Assembly (NCBI GenBank): GCA_001804815.1
Contig: MHBI01000001.1
Location: forward strand, 1 to 64,000
DNA length: 64,000 nt
Direction of reading: 5' to 3'
From: Lentisphaerae bacterium GWF2_50_93
Lineage (GTDB): Bacteria > Verrucomicrobiota > Lentisphaeria > Victivallales > GWF2-50-93
In this document: one piece after another, positions 16,226-25,600 of the stretch
How the letters are laid out: each line of letters opens with the position of its first letter
Position numbering within the stretch: the stretch's first letter is position 1
Made by a program: the position numbers and the translations under genes
Notes under the pieces: generated by a model
Databases searched by the model: none
What the model was told of the DNA's origin: nothing
What the model saw: the letters and a program-made list of their open reading frames with translations, nothing else

Positions 16226-17089
16226 TCACTGCAGTTCGTTCCATGGCTGCAGGATGTTGTTTGATCCGCTGAGGAATTTCCAGTTTCCTTCACCGTAAGG
16301 CAGCCAGCTGACATGCCCGTCGGCATAAAGCACGTTGCTTCCTCCTTTTTCCGGGACTCCGCCCCTGGGATGGTTGTTCCTAACGAAACTTTCATCTCCA
16401 TAGTAATTGTCGGTGACCAGCACGGCCTTGCTTGGCAGCGCCTCTTTCCTGGAGCCATTCAAAACCCTGTTCAAAGTGTAGGCGATGCAATTGTTTGGCC
16501 TGGTGTTCATTGCGCCGGGATTCTGATCATCCCTCAGTTCACCAGGTTCATACCAGGAGGGCCATGTATCAGAGTCATATGCCTTGCAGGGGTTGCCCCA
16601 GTACACGTATCCGACCATTCCCTGGTGGGACTTGTGGTAGTAATAGGCGGACCGGTCCGCCATGGATGGGTACGGAGAAAACAGGTATACGGAATTTGGG
16701 CAGAAGAAGACTCCCTCGTTCTTGACATATTCAGTCCCCCTGTTGAGGGTTACCTGTTCGTTGGGATATAGATTGCCCAGGCCGAATGCCATTATTCCGT
16801 TACCGGCGACGTTCTCCCATGAGAGTCCGCTCTTCCAGAAATAGTTCGGGTTCATGACCTGCGGAGGGAAATAATTGTCGATCGTGTCCGTCGCATAGAG
16901 CAGGCATCCGACGCCAAGCTGTTTCTGGTTGCTTGCGCATAAGACCCTTCTGGATATTTCCTTTGCGTTCTTCAGCGCGGGAAGCAGGAGCGCCATCAGG
17001 ATTGAGACGATCGCGATTACCACGAGCAATTCGATCAGCGTAAACGATCCTGGACTTGCCTTCCGGCAATTGTCAGGTATTGATTTCAT
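16226..17089 (-). CDS. Pseudopilin with DGH C-terminal motif
   Basis: 287 residues. [45 protein letters not shown] is the N-terminal signal and helix; Ser precedes the cleaved Phe. The C-terminal [20 protein letters not shown] is the DUF1559-like ending. It overlaps the upstream SGNH hydrolase by four bases, so the two are probably co-transcribed, linking the pilin-like protein with an esterase. A pilus role is not implied by the context; a surface or substrate-handling role is an inference. Confidence 0.85.
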   Translation of the reverse strand: MKSIPDNCRKASPGSFTLIELLVVIAIVSILMALLLPALKNAKEISRRVLCASNQKQLGVGCLLYATDTIDNYFPPQVMNPNYFWKSGLSWENVAGNGIMAFGLGNLYPNEQVTLNRGTEYVKNEGVFFCPNSVYLFSPYPSMADRSAYYYHKSHQGMVGYVYWGNPCKAYDSDTWPSWYEPGELRDDQNPGAMNTRPNNCIAYTLNRVLNGSRKEALPSKAVLVTDNYYGDESFVRNNHPRGGVPEKGGSNVLYADGHVSWLPYGEGNWKFLSGSNNILQPWNELQ

Positions 17090-18054
17090 TTTTCCCCCTT
17101 TGACAGGCTGAGTTGCCTGTTTGCTTCCTGCCCGTCCTGTTTCTGCAATGTGTCGTATGCGAATTTCGCAAGCAGATGGTTTCCATGGGGCGTAAGATGT
17201 ATGCCGTCGAAGAAGAAAAGGTCGCCGTCAGTGAACCCTCCGGATTTCACATTCTTGAATCCATGGGCTGTAGGATTCTCGAGGATCTCCCCCAGGCGTT
17301 TCGCCACGTCGAGCTTGATCAGGTTGAGTCCCGGATTCGCCTTCTTCAGCCTGTCGATGGCGGCATCCATCTCCTTGTTGAAGGCCAGGGATGAGTCTGA
17401 CAGCGCCTTGAGGCCTGAACCTCCTGCCAGCTTCTGCGAAACTATGCCAGGAAATTTCGAGGGGTCGGGGAGGTTGAGCCACAGGATATTCTTTACGCCT
17501 GCGGTTGCAAGGGCCTGGATCTGTCCTTCGACGCTCCTGGCCACTTCTACGGACATCTGGTCAAGTCCGCTCCATTTCTCCTTGATCTGTTTCTTGTCGT
17601 TATATGCAAGTACCAGGTCGTTCAGCCCTGTCCATACCGTATGGAGGGCCTCCGGTCCGGTCTTTGCGCCGTCCTTGTTGAACGGACCAAGGTAGCGGTC
17701 GCTGATCTGGTCGGTAAGATTGCGTTTCAGGATGAATTTGTTGTCGCCCCAGGTCCACCCTTTGTCAGAAGTATATTTTGTGGATGTGCCGCTGTATGCA
17801 TAGTCTGAGCCGACAGCGAAGGTGCCGTTGCCCGAGGCTTTGAATGTGGCGATCTTGTACATTGTAGCGAGCTGCTTGACCCATGCCTGCAACGGATACG
17901 CGCTGGGGTATGGGATTTTGTCCGGGATTGAAAAACTGTTGCCGACATCGCTTGTGCTGTCCCCGAAGGCGACGATCTCGGTGTATTGTCCGGCTCCTGC
18001 ATGGAAGCAGATTAGGAAACATGCGGCAATCAAAATAAACGTTCTTGAAATCAT
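17086..18054 (-). CDS. Secreted SGNH/GDSL hydrolase
   Basis: 322 residues. A signal peptide (residues 1-22, [17 protein letters not shown]) precedes block I FGDSTSD with nucleophile Ser33. A block III-like TGLNDLV lies in the middle, and block [12 protein letters not shown] near the C-terminus has the Asp and His of the triad. The family includes lipases and carbohydrate esterases; among polysaccharide enzymes an acetylesterase is likely. It is co-transcribed with the overlapping pseudopilin. Confidence 0.85.
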   Translation of the reverse strand: MISRTFILIAACFLICFHAGAGQYTEIVAFGDSTSDVGNSFSIPDKIPYPSAYPLQAWVKQLATMYKIATFKASGNGTFAVGSDYAYSGTSTKYTSDKGWTWGDNKFILKRNLTDQISDRYLGPFNKDGAKTGPEALHTVWTGLNDLVLAYNDKKQIKEKWSGLDQMSVEVARSVEGQIQALATAGVKNILWLNLPDPSKFPGIVSQKLAGGSGLKALSDSSLAFNKEMDAAIDRLKKANPGLNLIKLDVAKRLGEILENPTAHGFKNVKSGGFTDGDLFFFDGIHLTPHGNHLLAKFAYDTLQKQDGQEANRQLSLSKGEK

Positions 18055-18173
18055 GCTGCACCTGGTGTTTATTAATGCTTTAATATATATAATCTAGATA
18101 GTAAAGTGAAAGAGTCAAGCCGGAAAATCCAACTATTTGCAGGATTTCTTTCAGTGTCATCCCACAGGATGAC

Positions 18174-18300
18174 GGATTAATGGATTTTTGGATTACTGGA
18201 TTATTGGGTTTGAGTTCAAGAAAAATTATAGATGATGTTTTTTGCATATCTCTTTGATTTGCAACAATCCATTAATCCAGCAATCCAATAATCCATGGGA
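18174..18300. repeat. Inverted array of GGATTAATGGATT heptamers
   Basis: The left array 18174-18210 (GGATTAAT, GGATTTTT, GGATTACT, GGATTATT) is mirrored by the complementary array 18264-18299 (AATCCATTAATCCAGCAATC and onward), with about 53 bases between. The rest of 18055-18423 shows no gene. An AT-rich ATCTAGAT palindrome lies at about 18093. Confidence 0.7.
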
Positions 18301-18423
18301 CGGCAGTGAATTTACTTTGCACTTGTTCCAGCCTGGTTGATTTAGACTGACGGCAGTATAGGTTAAGCGCCTGTTATGGAATCCTGTAAGTGATTGACAT
18401 TAAAAAAATACAAGGGAGTTGAT

Positions 18424-19380
18424 ATGAATCTCAAGGAGCAGAGAGCCCATTTCGAGAAGACAAAGAAGATCTATGAGAAAGCAACACTGGCTTTCCACGG
18501 AGTCAAAGGGTACGACGTGTATAATTCGTCGATTCCGTTCACATGGAAGGGCAGGGACTATATCTTCGGACGCGTCGAACGCCGTTACGAGTGGGCGCGG
18601 TCCTGGGTGCGGCTCTTCGAGAAGACTGGCAAGGACGATTGGACGCTCGTGAAGGATTCGATGATCTACCAGCTTGAAGATCCCTATGTCTGCAAGATCG
18701 GCAGTGAGCTTGTCCTGGGCGGCACGCACGTCCGCTACAAGTCGTCGGAAGTCGATACCTACTACGGCTATTTCTTCAGGGGCGCCGACATAAGCGACAT
18801 GTACTATTTCACGACCGGACCCGACTACATGAAGGACATCCGCCTGGTCCAGCTGAAGGACGGACGCATCGGCGTCTTCTCCCGTCCGCGCAACAAGGAG
18901 ATCATGAAGAAGTTTGGCTGCGAATCCCAGATCGGCTTCACGGTCATCAAGAAGCTTGAAGACCTTACCGGTGATGTCATCGAGAACGCTCCATATATTC
19001 CGGGCCTGTTCGACAAGCTGGAGTGGGGCGGCTGCAACCAGGCATATCTGCTGGACAGCGGAAAGATCGGCGTCATAGGGCACAAGTGCTACAACGAGGT
19101 CAACGCCAAAGGTGTGAAAATACAGACATACATGAACATAGCCATCGTCTTCGATCCCAAAAAACACAGGGCTATCGACGTGAAGATCATTGGAACGCGC
19201 CCATGCTATCCCAAGGGGCCGGCGAAGAAACCCGAGCTTGTCGACTGCGCATTTACCTCAGGCATTGTCATGCGCAAGGATGGAAAAGCGGATCTGTACA
19301 GCGGCATCGGCGACGCCGAAGTCGGCCGGATCACAATCGACTATCCTTTTGCAGGACACGGGAAGATAGTCTCGAAATAA
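18424..19380 (+). CDS. DUF1861 family protein (beta-propeller, GH43/GH130-like fold expected)
   Basis: 318 residues. Characteristic stretches are VYNSSIPFTWKGRDYIFGRV, QLEDPYVCKIGSELVLGGTH, TTGPDYMKDIRLVQLKDGRI and GVFSRPRN, as in DUF1861 proteins of gut Firmicutes. I recall these as predicted five-bladed propellers with an uncharacterised sugar-related function. There is no signal peptide. GGGAG lies five bases before ATG 18424; the earlier in-frame start at 18394 lacks a site. It is a single plus-strand gene among minus-strand neighbours. Confidence 0.7.
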   Translation: MNLKEQRAHFEKTKKIYEKATLAFHGVKGYDVYNSSIPFTWKGRDYIFGRVERRYEWARSWVRLFEKTGKDDWTLVKDSMIYQLEDPYVCKIGSELVLGGTHVRYKSSEVDTYYGYFFRGADISDMYYFTTGPDYMKDIRLVQLKDGRIGVFSRPRNKEIMKKFGCESQIGFTVIKKLEDLTGDVIENAPYIPGLFDKLEWGGCNQAYLLDSGKIGVIGHKCYNEVNAKGVKIQTYMNIAIVFDPKKHRAIDVKIIGTRPCYPKGPAKKPELVDCAFTSGIVMRKDGKADLYSGIGDAEVGRITIDYPFAGHGKIVSK

Positions 19381-19397
19381 TTCCCTAATGTATTTAC

Positions 19398-19526
19398 GTC
19401 AGGCGCTTTGGCCTGACCTTGGAGGGCTGAAGCTTGCTTCAGCCTTGTTCAGAGGAGCTTGCTCCTCGTATAACTGACAAGCGAGCTTGTCAGGGGAAAG
19501 GCGGTACCAAGGTACGCGCACTCCAA
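19398..19526. repeat. Array of six different hairpins, most closed by TTGGAG/CTCCAA
   Basis: In order: GTCAGGC / GCCTGAC (19398-19417), then closing stem TTGGAG (19419-19424) / CTCCAA (19521-19526) around GGCTGAAGC tt GCTTCAGCC (19425-19444), GAGGAGC tt GCTCCTC (19452-19467), CTGACAAGC ga GCTTGTCAG (19474-19493) and GGTACC aa GGTAC (19503-19515). Every stem is perfect and each has a different sequence. The right flank GATTCGCTTCGCTCATCAA recurs at 30427. Confidence 0.85.
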
Positions 19527-19568
19527 AGATTCGCTTCGCTCATCAAACATTTAATTCATATTTCTATA

Positions 19569-19632
19569 ATGTAGGGTTGTCCGTCACGGACAAGAGAATT
19601 TAGATTCTTCGCCGAGACGGCGAACACTACAT
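19569..19632. repeat. Two-hairpin element closed by ATGTAG/CTACAT
   Basis: Closing stem ATGTAG (19569-19574) / CTACAT (19627-19632) encloses TTGTCCG tca CGGACAA (19577-19593) and TTCGCCG aga CGGCGAA (19608-19624), separated by GAGAATTTAGATTC. GGCGACCAGGGCTGGCG fragments follow at about 19680. The whole gap 19381-19745 is repeat DNA. Confidence 0.85.
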
Positions 19633-19745
19633 CAATACATTTCCAGCAGGGTGTTTATCCGCCGTAGGTGGCGCCATAGGCGACCAGGGCTGGCGTTCCA
19701 TCTTACTTCGGCATTCGAATGTTCGTCTGTTCGATATTCGGTTGT

Positions 19746-20312
19746 TCATTCGCTTATCTTCTTTAGCGCCTTCTTCGCCTCGCAGCTGGTGCACCATTCC
19801 TCGTCGCCTACGGCCTTCTGGAGGATCGGCAGGCTTTCCGGAGACGCGAGCTGTCCGAGCGCCTTGCATGCTGCTGCCCTTACGCCGTAGTCGCATTTCT
19901 GGTCGGTCGCATAGCGGTGCAGCATCTCAAGGACTGCCGGAGAAGTAGCTCCAATGCCTCCCAGCGCCAGGCAGACCGCCTGTATGAGGCGTCCGCGCCG
20001 GCGCCAGGCCTCCTTGGTATGTTCAGTGGTGCCTTCAGGAAAGATCACCGTGAACGGGATGTTCGATCCGGCATGTGCTCCGCCTTCCAGGGCGGGCTGC
20101 GAGAAGAGGGGTTCCTGGTTCTCCTTTTTCAAGGCCTTGAGCAGCGCATCAACGGATTTTGGATCCCTGCGGTCGCCAAGGGCGATTGCCGCCGCATATC
20201 TGACACGCCAGTTCTGATCACAGAGGCATGAGATTATCTTGTCAAGCGACCTTTCATCCTGGCTGCTGGAATGCTCTACGCAGAACTCCATTTTGTCGAA
20301 AACCGAGTTCAT
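19746..20312 (-). CDS. Small HEAT-repeat protein
   Basis: 188 residues with PBS-lyase-type HEAT repeats: QNWRVRYAAAIALGDRRDPKSVDALLKALK, RLIQAVCLALGGIGATSPAVLEML and YGVRAAACKALGQLASPESLPILQKAV. Such repeats mediate protein binding. There is no signal peptide. Its start codon overlaps the stop of the upstream lyase gene (TAATG), so translation is probably coupled. A regulatory or scaffold role for the lyase is only inferred. Confidence 0.8.
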   Translation of the reverse strand: MNSVFDKMEFCVEHSSSQDERSLDKIISCLCDQNWRVRYAAAIALGDRRDPKSVDALLKALKKENQEPLFSQPALEGGAHAGSNIPFTVIFPEGTTEHTKEAWRRRGRLIQAVCLALGGIGATSPAVLEMLHRYATDQKCDYGVRAAACKALGQLASPESLPILQKAVGDEEWCTSCEAKKALKKISE

Positions 20313-22567
20313 TATACTATCTCCATGATGTCGTGTTCAACTTTAAAATCCTTGCCGCCGGCACGGATGCCTACGGCTCCGTCTTTGTATTGAGCATATT
20401 CAATGCCAGAGACAGGCTCTTCGACGAGAATCAACGGCTTTCCATAGAATCCCCCGCCGCCGTTTCCATCTGGCGCATACTGGCTGTATCCCGTGTCACA
20501 GCAAAGTACGACTTCGACATCATTTCCTTGGAGCTGATTCGGTATTGAAATATCAGGTTCCATCAGGTTCATGCGCATCTTGTGGCTGCTGGTATCAATC
20601 TCCTTTCCATTGATCCACATGCGCAGGTTCAGCATCTGTTTCGGCAGGCGCAGCCAGCTTGTGGCCGCGGGAATATTGATTGTCCGTCTGAACCACCAGC
20701 GGCGGACCACCGGCAGATCGCGTTGCAGATATGGAGGTATTGTCAGGGGGATGCTGATCGGATTCGCACCAAGCAGTTTTATTGCCGCATCAAGCACAAG
20801 GTTGCCTGCAGCATCCGGAATCGCCTGCCAGTTCTCGCTGACATCCGCTTCGGTCCGTCTTGTCGCTTCCGGCCATAGGAGCCAGAGCCAGCGGCATTCC
20901 TTGCCCTGCTGGGTGAAATCGACCATTATTGATTCTCCGTCAAGCCTGTCGGGATATCCTTTTATCGGTGTGGATGTCATCTTGTCAGGTCCGAGCAGGG
21001 GGATCAGGGAAAGCCGCACGCCTTCTGCGGTTTCGATCTTGATTCCGCATTCCGATCCGATCACGTTTGGACGCAGGAAGAATCTGGAGGTGACCTTGTG
21101 CTCATTTGCGAACACCGCAAGATCCTCGATCAGCCAGAACCGTTCGCAGCATAGCCTTGAACGGCGCCGGACGGCCTTTGCGTCGGGGAACTTCTCGCGA
21201 TATATCGGTGTGACATCGGATGTGACGGATTTTTCCTTCTCGGAGAACGCGGTCATTGTCGCCTGGCGGTATTCGGTGAAGGCGCGCATCCCTTCCCAGT
21301 TATCAACAAGGATGACGGAATGTGCTCCGCCGCATCCGGCGCCGAAATTGAATTTGCGGCTTGAGCCGATGTCCATGTAGCTGACCTCGCGCCATGTGTC
21401 TTCGAACTTGAACGCCGTGCATTCCTTGTCGGGGACGCCGTCGATGGTGAGCGGACTTCCATAGGCGGACAGTATGAGCGAGTTTGGATTGACATGTGCG
21501 CGGGTCGGGTAGACAGGAGTGGACTCGTCCCACATCTGCATCAGGTAGAGCTGTGCATCGTCTGACACGAGTGCGGCGCCGACTTCGGGTTCGCTCCAGG
21601 ATGCGAATTTCGCACGTTCCTGTTTTTTATTCTCCGGCCACCAGATCAGAGACCAGACGAGATCATCATATCCCCAGCCGATCGACTGATCGTATGACCA
21701 GTTCGCCTGGCGCTCCAGAAGTTCACCGTAGAACGGATCACTGCTGCGGTGTGCGGCATAGGCGATGCAGGAGCGCACTGGAAGCGTATAACCGTAGTGG
21801 TCCCATGGAAGCAGGAGGCCGCTGGACATCCATTCGTTTGCGATCATCCTGCACACTTTGTCTGCGCTGCCGCCATGCGGCGGAAGAGATTTGTCGAACC
21901 AGCTTTCGCCGCTGCTTCTTTCGAGAAGTTCCACGATGAACGGTATGGACGGACCGACTACGCAGTCCATGTAGGTGCTGCCTTCCCCTGAATAGCCGGA
22001 AGTCGGGATCCCCCCGATCAGCGAGGGCAGGCGGCGGATACCGTCGACGTACATGCGTTTCGCCATCGCGCTTTCGCTGAACAGATGCCCAAGGAGCGCA
22101 TTGCTGAAGCAGAGCGACATCGTCTGGTTGTCGACGCATTCGGGTTCCGGCTTGGTGCGCATGCCGTAGAAGAAGTTTATATATTGGAATGTGAGAAGCT
22201 CCTCCTTCAGCTTTTTTTCCTCAGCTGCATCCCATGCTCCAATCTCGCAGAGCCAGTGGAAGTACAGCGACCACCGCGCATGCGGAAAGGCAAAGCACCA
22301 GAAATGGAACTGCAGCCCCATTCCGAACGTCTGCGGGTCAAGCGTGGCGACATAGTTGCGGATGGCATCCTTTGCGTTCTCGATGTCCTTCTGCTCGCAG
22401 GTTATGAGCGCGACAAAAGGCGTGAACCACGGGAACTGTGCCGGCGCATTGCGTGAACGGCGGATTACCGAATCCCACACGCGCCCCATCAATGTCCCAT
22501 CGCGTTTCGCGCGGAAAAGCTTCTCCCTGAGGACATCGATGTCATCGATATAAAACGGCTTGTGCAT
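20312..22567 (-). CDS. Heparinase II/III-like polysaccharide lyase (putative)
   Basis: 751 residues. The first 330 residues are helical and Trp/Tyr-rich (FHFWCFAFPHARWSLYFHWL, SGYSGEGSTYMD), suggesting an alpha/alpha toroid. The middle (about 370-590) is the beta-sandwich with YMDIGSSRKFNFGAGCGGAH, which resembles the heparinase II/III C-terminal domain. The end (about 640-751) looks like a galactose-binding beta-sandwich (RRWWFRRTINIPAATSWLRL). It would cleave uronic-acid glycans by beta-elimination. No signal peptide is seen. The family call rests on fold resemblance, so it is moderate. It is translationally coupled to the HEAT gene. Confidence 0.55.
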   Translation of the reverse strand: MHKPFYIDDIDVLREKLFRAKRDGTLMGRVWDSVIRRSRNAPAQFPWFTPFVALITCEQKDIENAKDAIRNYVATLDPQTFGMGLQFHFWCFAFPHARWSLYFHWLCEIGAWDAAEEKKLKEELLTFQYINFFYGMRTKPEPECVDNQTMSLCFSNALLGHLFSESAMAKRMYVDGIRRLPSLIGGIPTSGYSGEGSTYMDCVVGPSIPFIVELLERSSGESWFDKSLPPHGGSADKVCRMIANEWMSSGLLLPWDHYGYTLPVRSCIAYAAHRSSDPFYGELLERQANWSYDQSIGWGYDDLVWSLIWWPENKKQERAKFASWSEPEVGAALVSDDAQLYLMQMWDESTPVYPTRAHVNPNSLILSAYGSPLTIDGVPDKECTAFKFEDTWREVSYMDIGSSRKFNFGAGCGGAHSVILVDNWEGMRAFTEYRQATMTAFSEKEKSVTSDVTPIYREKFPDAKAVRRRSRLCCERFWLIEDLAVFANEHKVTSRFFLRPNVIGSECGIKIETAEGVRLSLIPLLGPDKMTSTPIKGYPDRLDGESIMVDFTQQGKECRWLWLLWPEATRRTEADVSENWQAIPDAAGNLVLDAAIKLLGANPISIPLTIPPYLQRDLPVVRRWWFRRTINIPAATSWLRLPKQMLNLRMWINGKEIDTSSHKMRMNLMEPDISIPNQLQGNDVEVVLCCDTGYSQYAPDGNGGGGFYGKPLILVEEPVSGIEYAQYKDGAVGIRAGGKDFKVEHDIMEIV

Positions 22568-22579
22568 TTATCTCCTTTA

Positions 22580-22647
22580 AAGTAGGTACGCCCTTCAGGG
22601 TGTACCATTCTTCAATTCATGGGACAGGCTAAAGCCCGTCCCTATTT
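22580..22647. repeat. Two-hairpin element GGTACG-NNN / GGGACA-NNN
   Basis: After AAGTA, the first arm is GGTACG CCC ttca GGG TGTACC. The second is GGGACA GGC taaa GCC CGTCCC (22621-22642). It fills the gap between the propeller gene and the lyase gene. It is the same design as 42671-42738 with different three-base tips. Confidence 0.85.
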
Positions 22648-25600
22648 ACTCGAAACTGAATTCGCCCCAGGTCTCCGGGAACAGCCAGCTTTCCTGCGGT
22701 TCGTCGTTCACCAGGTTTGTGTGCTTGTTCGACCAATAGGTGCGCGCCGTGTTTATCATGCCGTTCGCATCCGACGAGATGAATCCGACATCGCCGCGGA
22801 TCTTCATCCCCGGCTTCGGTTCAAGCCCGATCGACTTCAAGGGCAGGGCGGCTTCCACTACGTATCTGCTGCCTTCCGCCTTGATCTTCACGTTTGCGTC
22901 TGCGATCGCCTCGACACGGTCGAAGATTTTCGTGCCAACCGGTGAAGTGTAGTTCTTTTTCGCCTCAGGAGCTGCCTTCTTGTCCACTGGCGCCATCAGG
23001 ACTGCGACCGGTTTGTTCTGGAGCTGTGCAAACACAACCCTTATGTCGCCTGCCTCGGGCTGGGCATGCTTCTTCGCATTTGCATTCACGCTCAGCTGGA
23101 GATCGACAGAATCACCTGTCTTGAAAAGACGCGCGATGTCCTTCCCCTCATTTTTCCATGGGGTGCTGTCATTCACCTCGTAGCTTATGTAAAGGTTGTT
23201 CGCATCATATGCCATCTTCACTTTCGCCCTGTCAGGCAGGCCTTCCCTGGTGACGTCAATCGCGGGAATATCATTCCAGTCCTTGAGCGTGCCATCGAGG
23301 TTCGGAGCTTTCGGCATCGGCTTGATGGCATACACACACGCCTCAGCTTTCTTAGAGGTCCGTGCGATGTTCTCCTGATCTGCCTTCACGATGGTCGGCA
23401 TGTCGACGGAAACCTCTGTTCCTGAAAATTTCCTTATGGAATCAAGTCCGTTGATCAGAAGGATCATTGCCGCCTGGCGCGGCCATCCGGTCGTCAGACG
23501 TATCTTTCCATCGCTCTGTCCGCCGAACCAGCCGTTGAAAGGTTCGCCGCCTTCCGTGAAATTGTCCAGAGGCATTCCCTTGAGCATACTCTCCTTGTCG
23601 GGCAGTGTGTCGCAGGGCAGACGTCCGTCCTGGAACATGGCGCCGACGTATAGCCCGTCAGTGGTGAAGATGAAATCCTGTCCGAGGTTTCCACGCAGCA
23701 GGAATACGTTGCCTGCCTGTTCTCCGGCGTTGGCTACGCCGCAGATCTTGAGCGGTCCGATCACGAGTCCGGGTTTTGGCATCGTTGCATTGTGCGAGCC
23801 GTGCACACCAGGATAAGGATTCGGATATGCCCAGTCAACTGTATTTTTGGCGAGATCGATTCCAAGCATGCCGGATGTCGGACCCGCATATCCCTTGAAG
23901 CTTAGGCAGAGCAGGCGGTTCTCCTCGGGGACTGGAACCAGATCGCCGTTTTCAGCAATTGGAAGCTTTACAAACGCCTTGGATGCGTACACCGGCGCAC
24001 CGTCGGCTTTTATTTCAACAGGCTTGATTGCTGTCAGGCCGTCAACGTATATCGTGAGGGTTTTCGTGTCGATACGTCCACCCCAGCCGTTGCCGGTGCG
24101 GAAAGCGGATTCACCGCCCTTTTTCTCGTCTCCAGGTCTTTTTGCAGGAATTACTTCGCATTCAGCGCGCTGGATTTTTCCGTCTCCATTACCATCGTTC
24201 CATATGATCATGTCGTATGCGTTGAGTCCGGCAAGTTCGCCGCCGGGCTGTTTCACAACCTGTCCTGCATGGGCGAGATCGCCGAGTGCCTGGCCTGCGT
24301 TGCAGATTGCCGATACGGGCTTCCATCCGGCTTCAGTCTCCATGAAGAGGACTTGTCCGACCCCTTCGCTGCCCGGATCGTGGAGGTAAAGGTATTCGCG
24401 GTTCTTTCCTGCGATGTTCGCAGTGAACCGCTGCGGGCCGACATGCGAACCTGTGGATACAGTGAAGCATTCACCGTTCTCCCTGTCTGGAACCCAGAGG
24501 ATCTTGTTCAGCTTCCATGTCCCGGCTTTCTTGTCGAGCTTGAATTCAAGAGGACCGCAGTATCCGAGTGTCGGATCCTGGTCGTGCAGGAAGCATCCGG
24601 TTCCGGCGTAACCTGTATTGCCGAGGTAGTCGCGGATCAATTTTCCATCCTTGCCCCACACGGACACGCGGCGCGGAAAGCTCCAGCTTTCAACAGCCCA
24701 TATCTGGCCTTTGGCGTCAACAGCTATCGAGCTCATCTTCACCATGCCCTGTTCATCATAAATCCCACGAAGCGCGCGTCCGCCTTTCTTCCCGCATGTG
24801 TAAACCAGTTTTCCATCCGTGGAAAAAGCCTTGACCTGGCTGTCGGGCCCGACATCGGCGACCAGGATGTTGCCGTCGTTGTCCACTGCAAGTCCGGAGA
24901 TTTTCCCGGCACCGGATATCGCAATCGGTGCTGCCGCTCCTGAAGTCGTGTCAATCGCACTCACTTTACCGTCAACGATTCCATATAGCTTTCCGTCGCG
25001 TGAGAAGGCAAGGTCTCCGGGATTCGTAGCATTGAACTTCTGCAGCACTGCGGCAGACGCGGCGTCAAGAATGAAAATCTTTCCTGAATCTACTGCGACT
25101 GCGAGTTTTCCGCCTTGAGCAGAAATGCCTGTCAGCTTCCCAGGATTCTCCTCACCGAGAATTTCCTTCAGGGTAAGATCGTATGTGCGTTCTTTTCCAT
25201 CCTTGACGAAGGCCGCAGTCTTGCCTGTCTTCAGATCGTAGCGGCAGATTGTCTCCTTCGTGTACCAGTGCGTAACATAAGCGTAGGCATACTTGTCGTC
25301 GCCGGCAAGCTTGAGCGTCCCACGCCGGTCACCCCATCTTTTCTGCCCGGTAGGATCTATCCCGATCACTCCGCTTCCGCCTTCGGGAACTTCGAAGCCG
25401 AGCATCGTCCAGTCTCCGGCGGCCGCAATTCCAACTGGTGCGCTATGGTCGGCGCCCCAGGCTCCTCTGCCGTCCTTTGTGTCCCATGGCGGTGTTCCGG
25501 GATTGTAGAAGCACATCTCGTATTCGGCGGAAATACCCTTTTGTGTCAGGCCGCGCACCTTGAAAGTGCCGGGTTCGACCAGTTTTCCGAAATCATTCAG

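Noticed and set aside
19398..19632. CRISPR array
   Set aside because: There are no direct repeats of constant length; each unit is a different hairpin.
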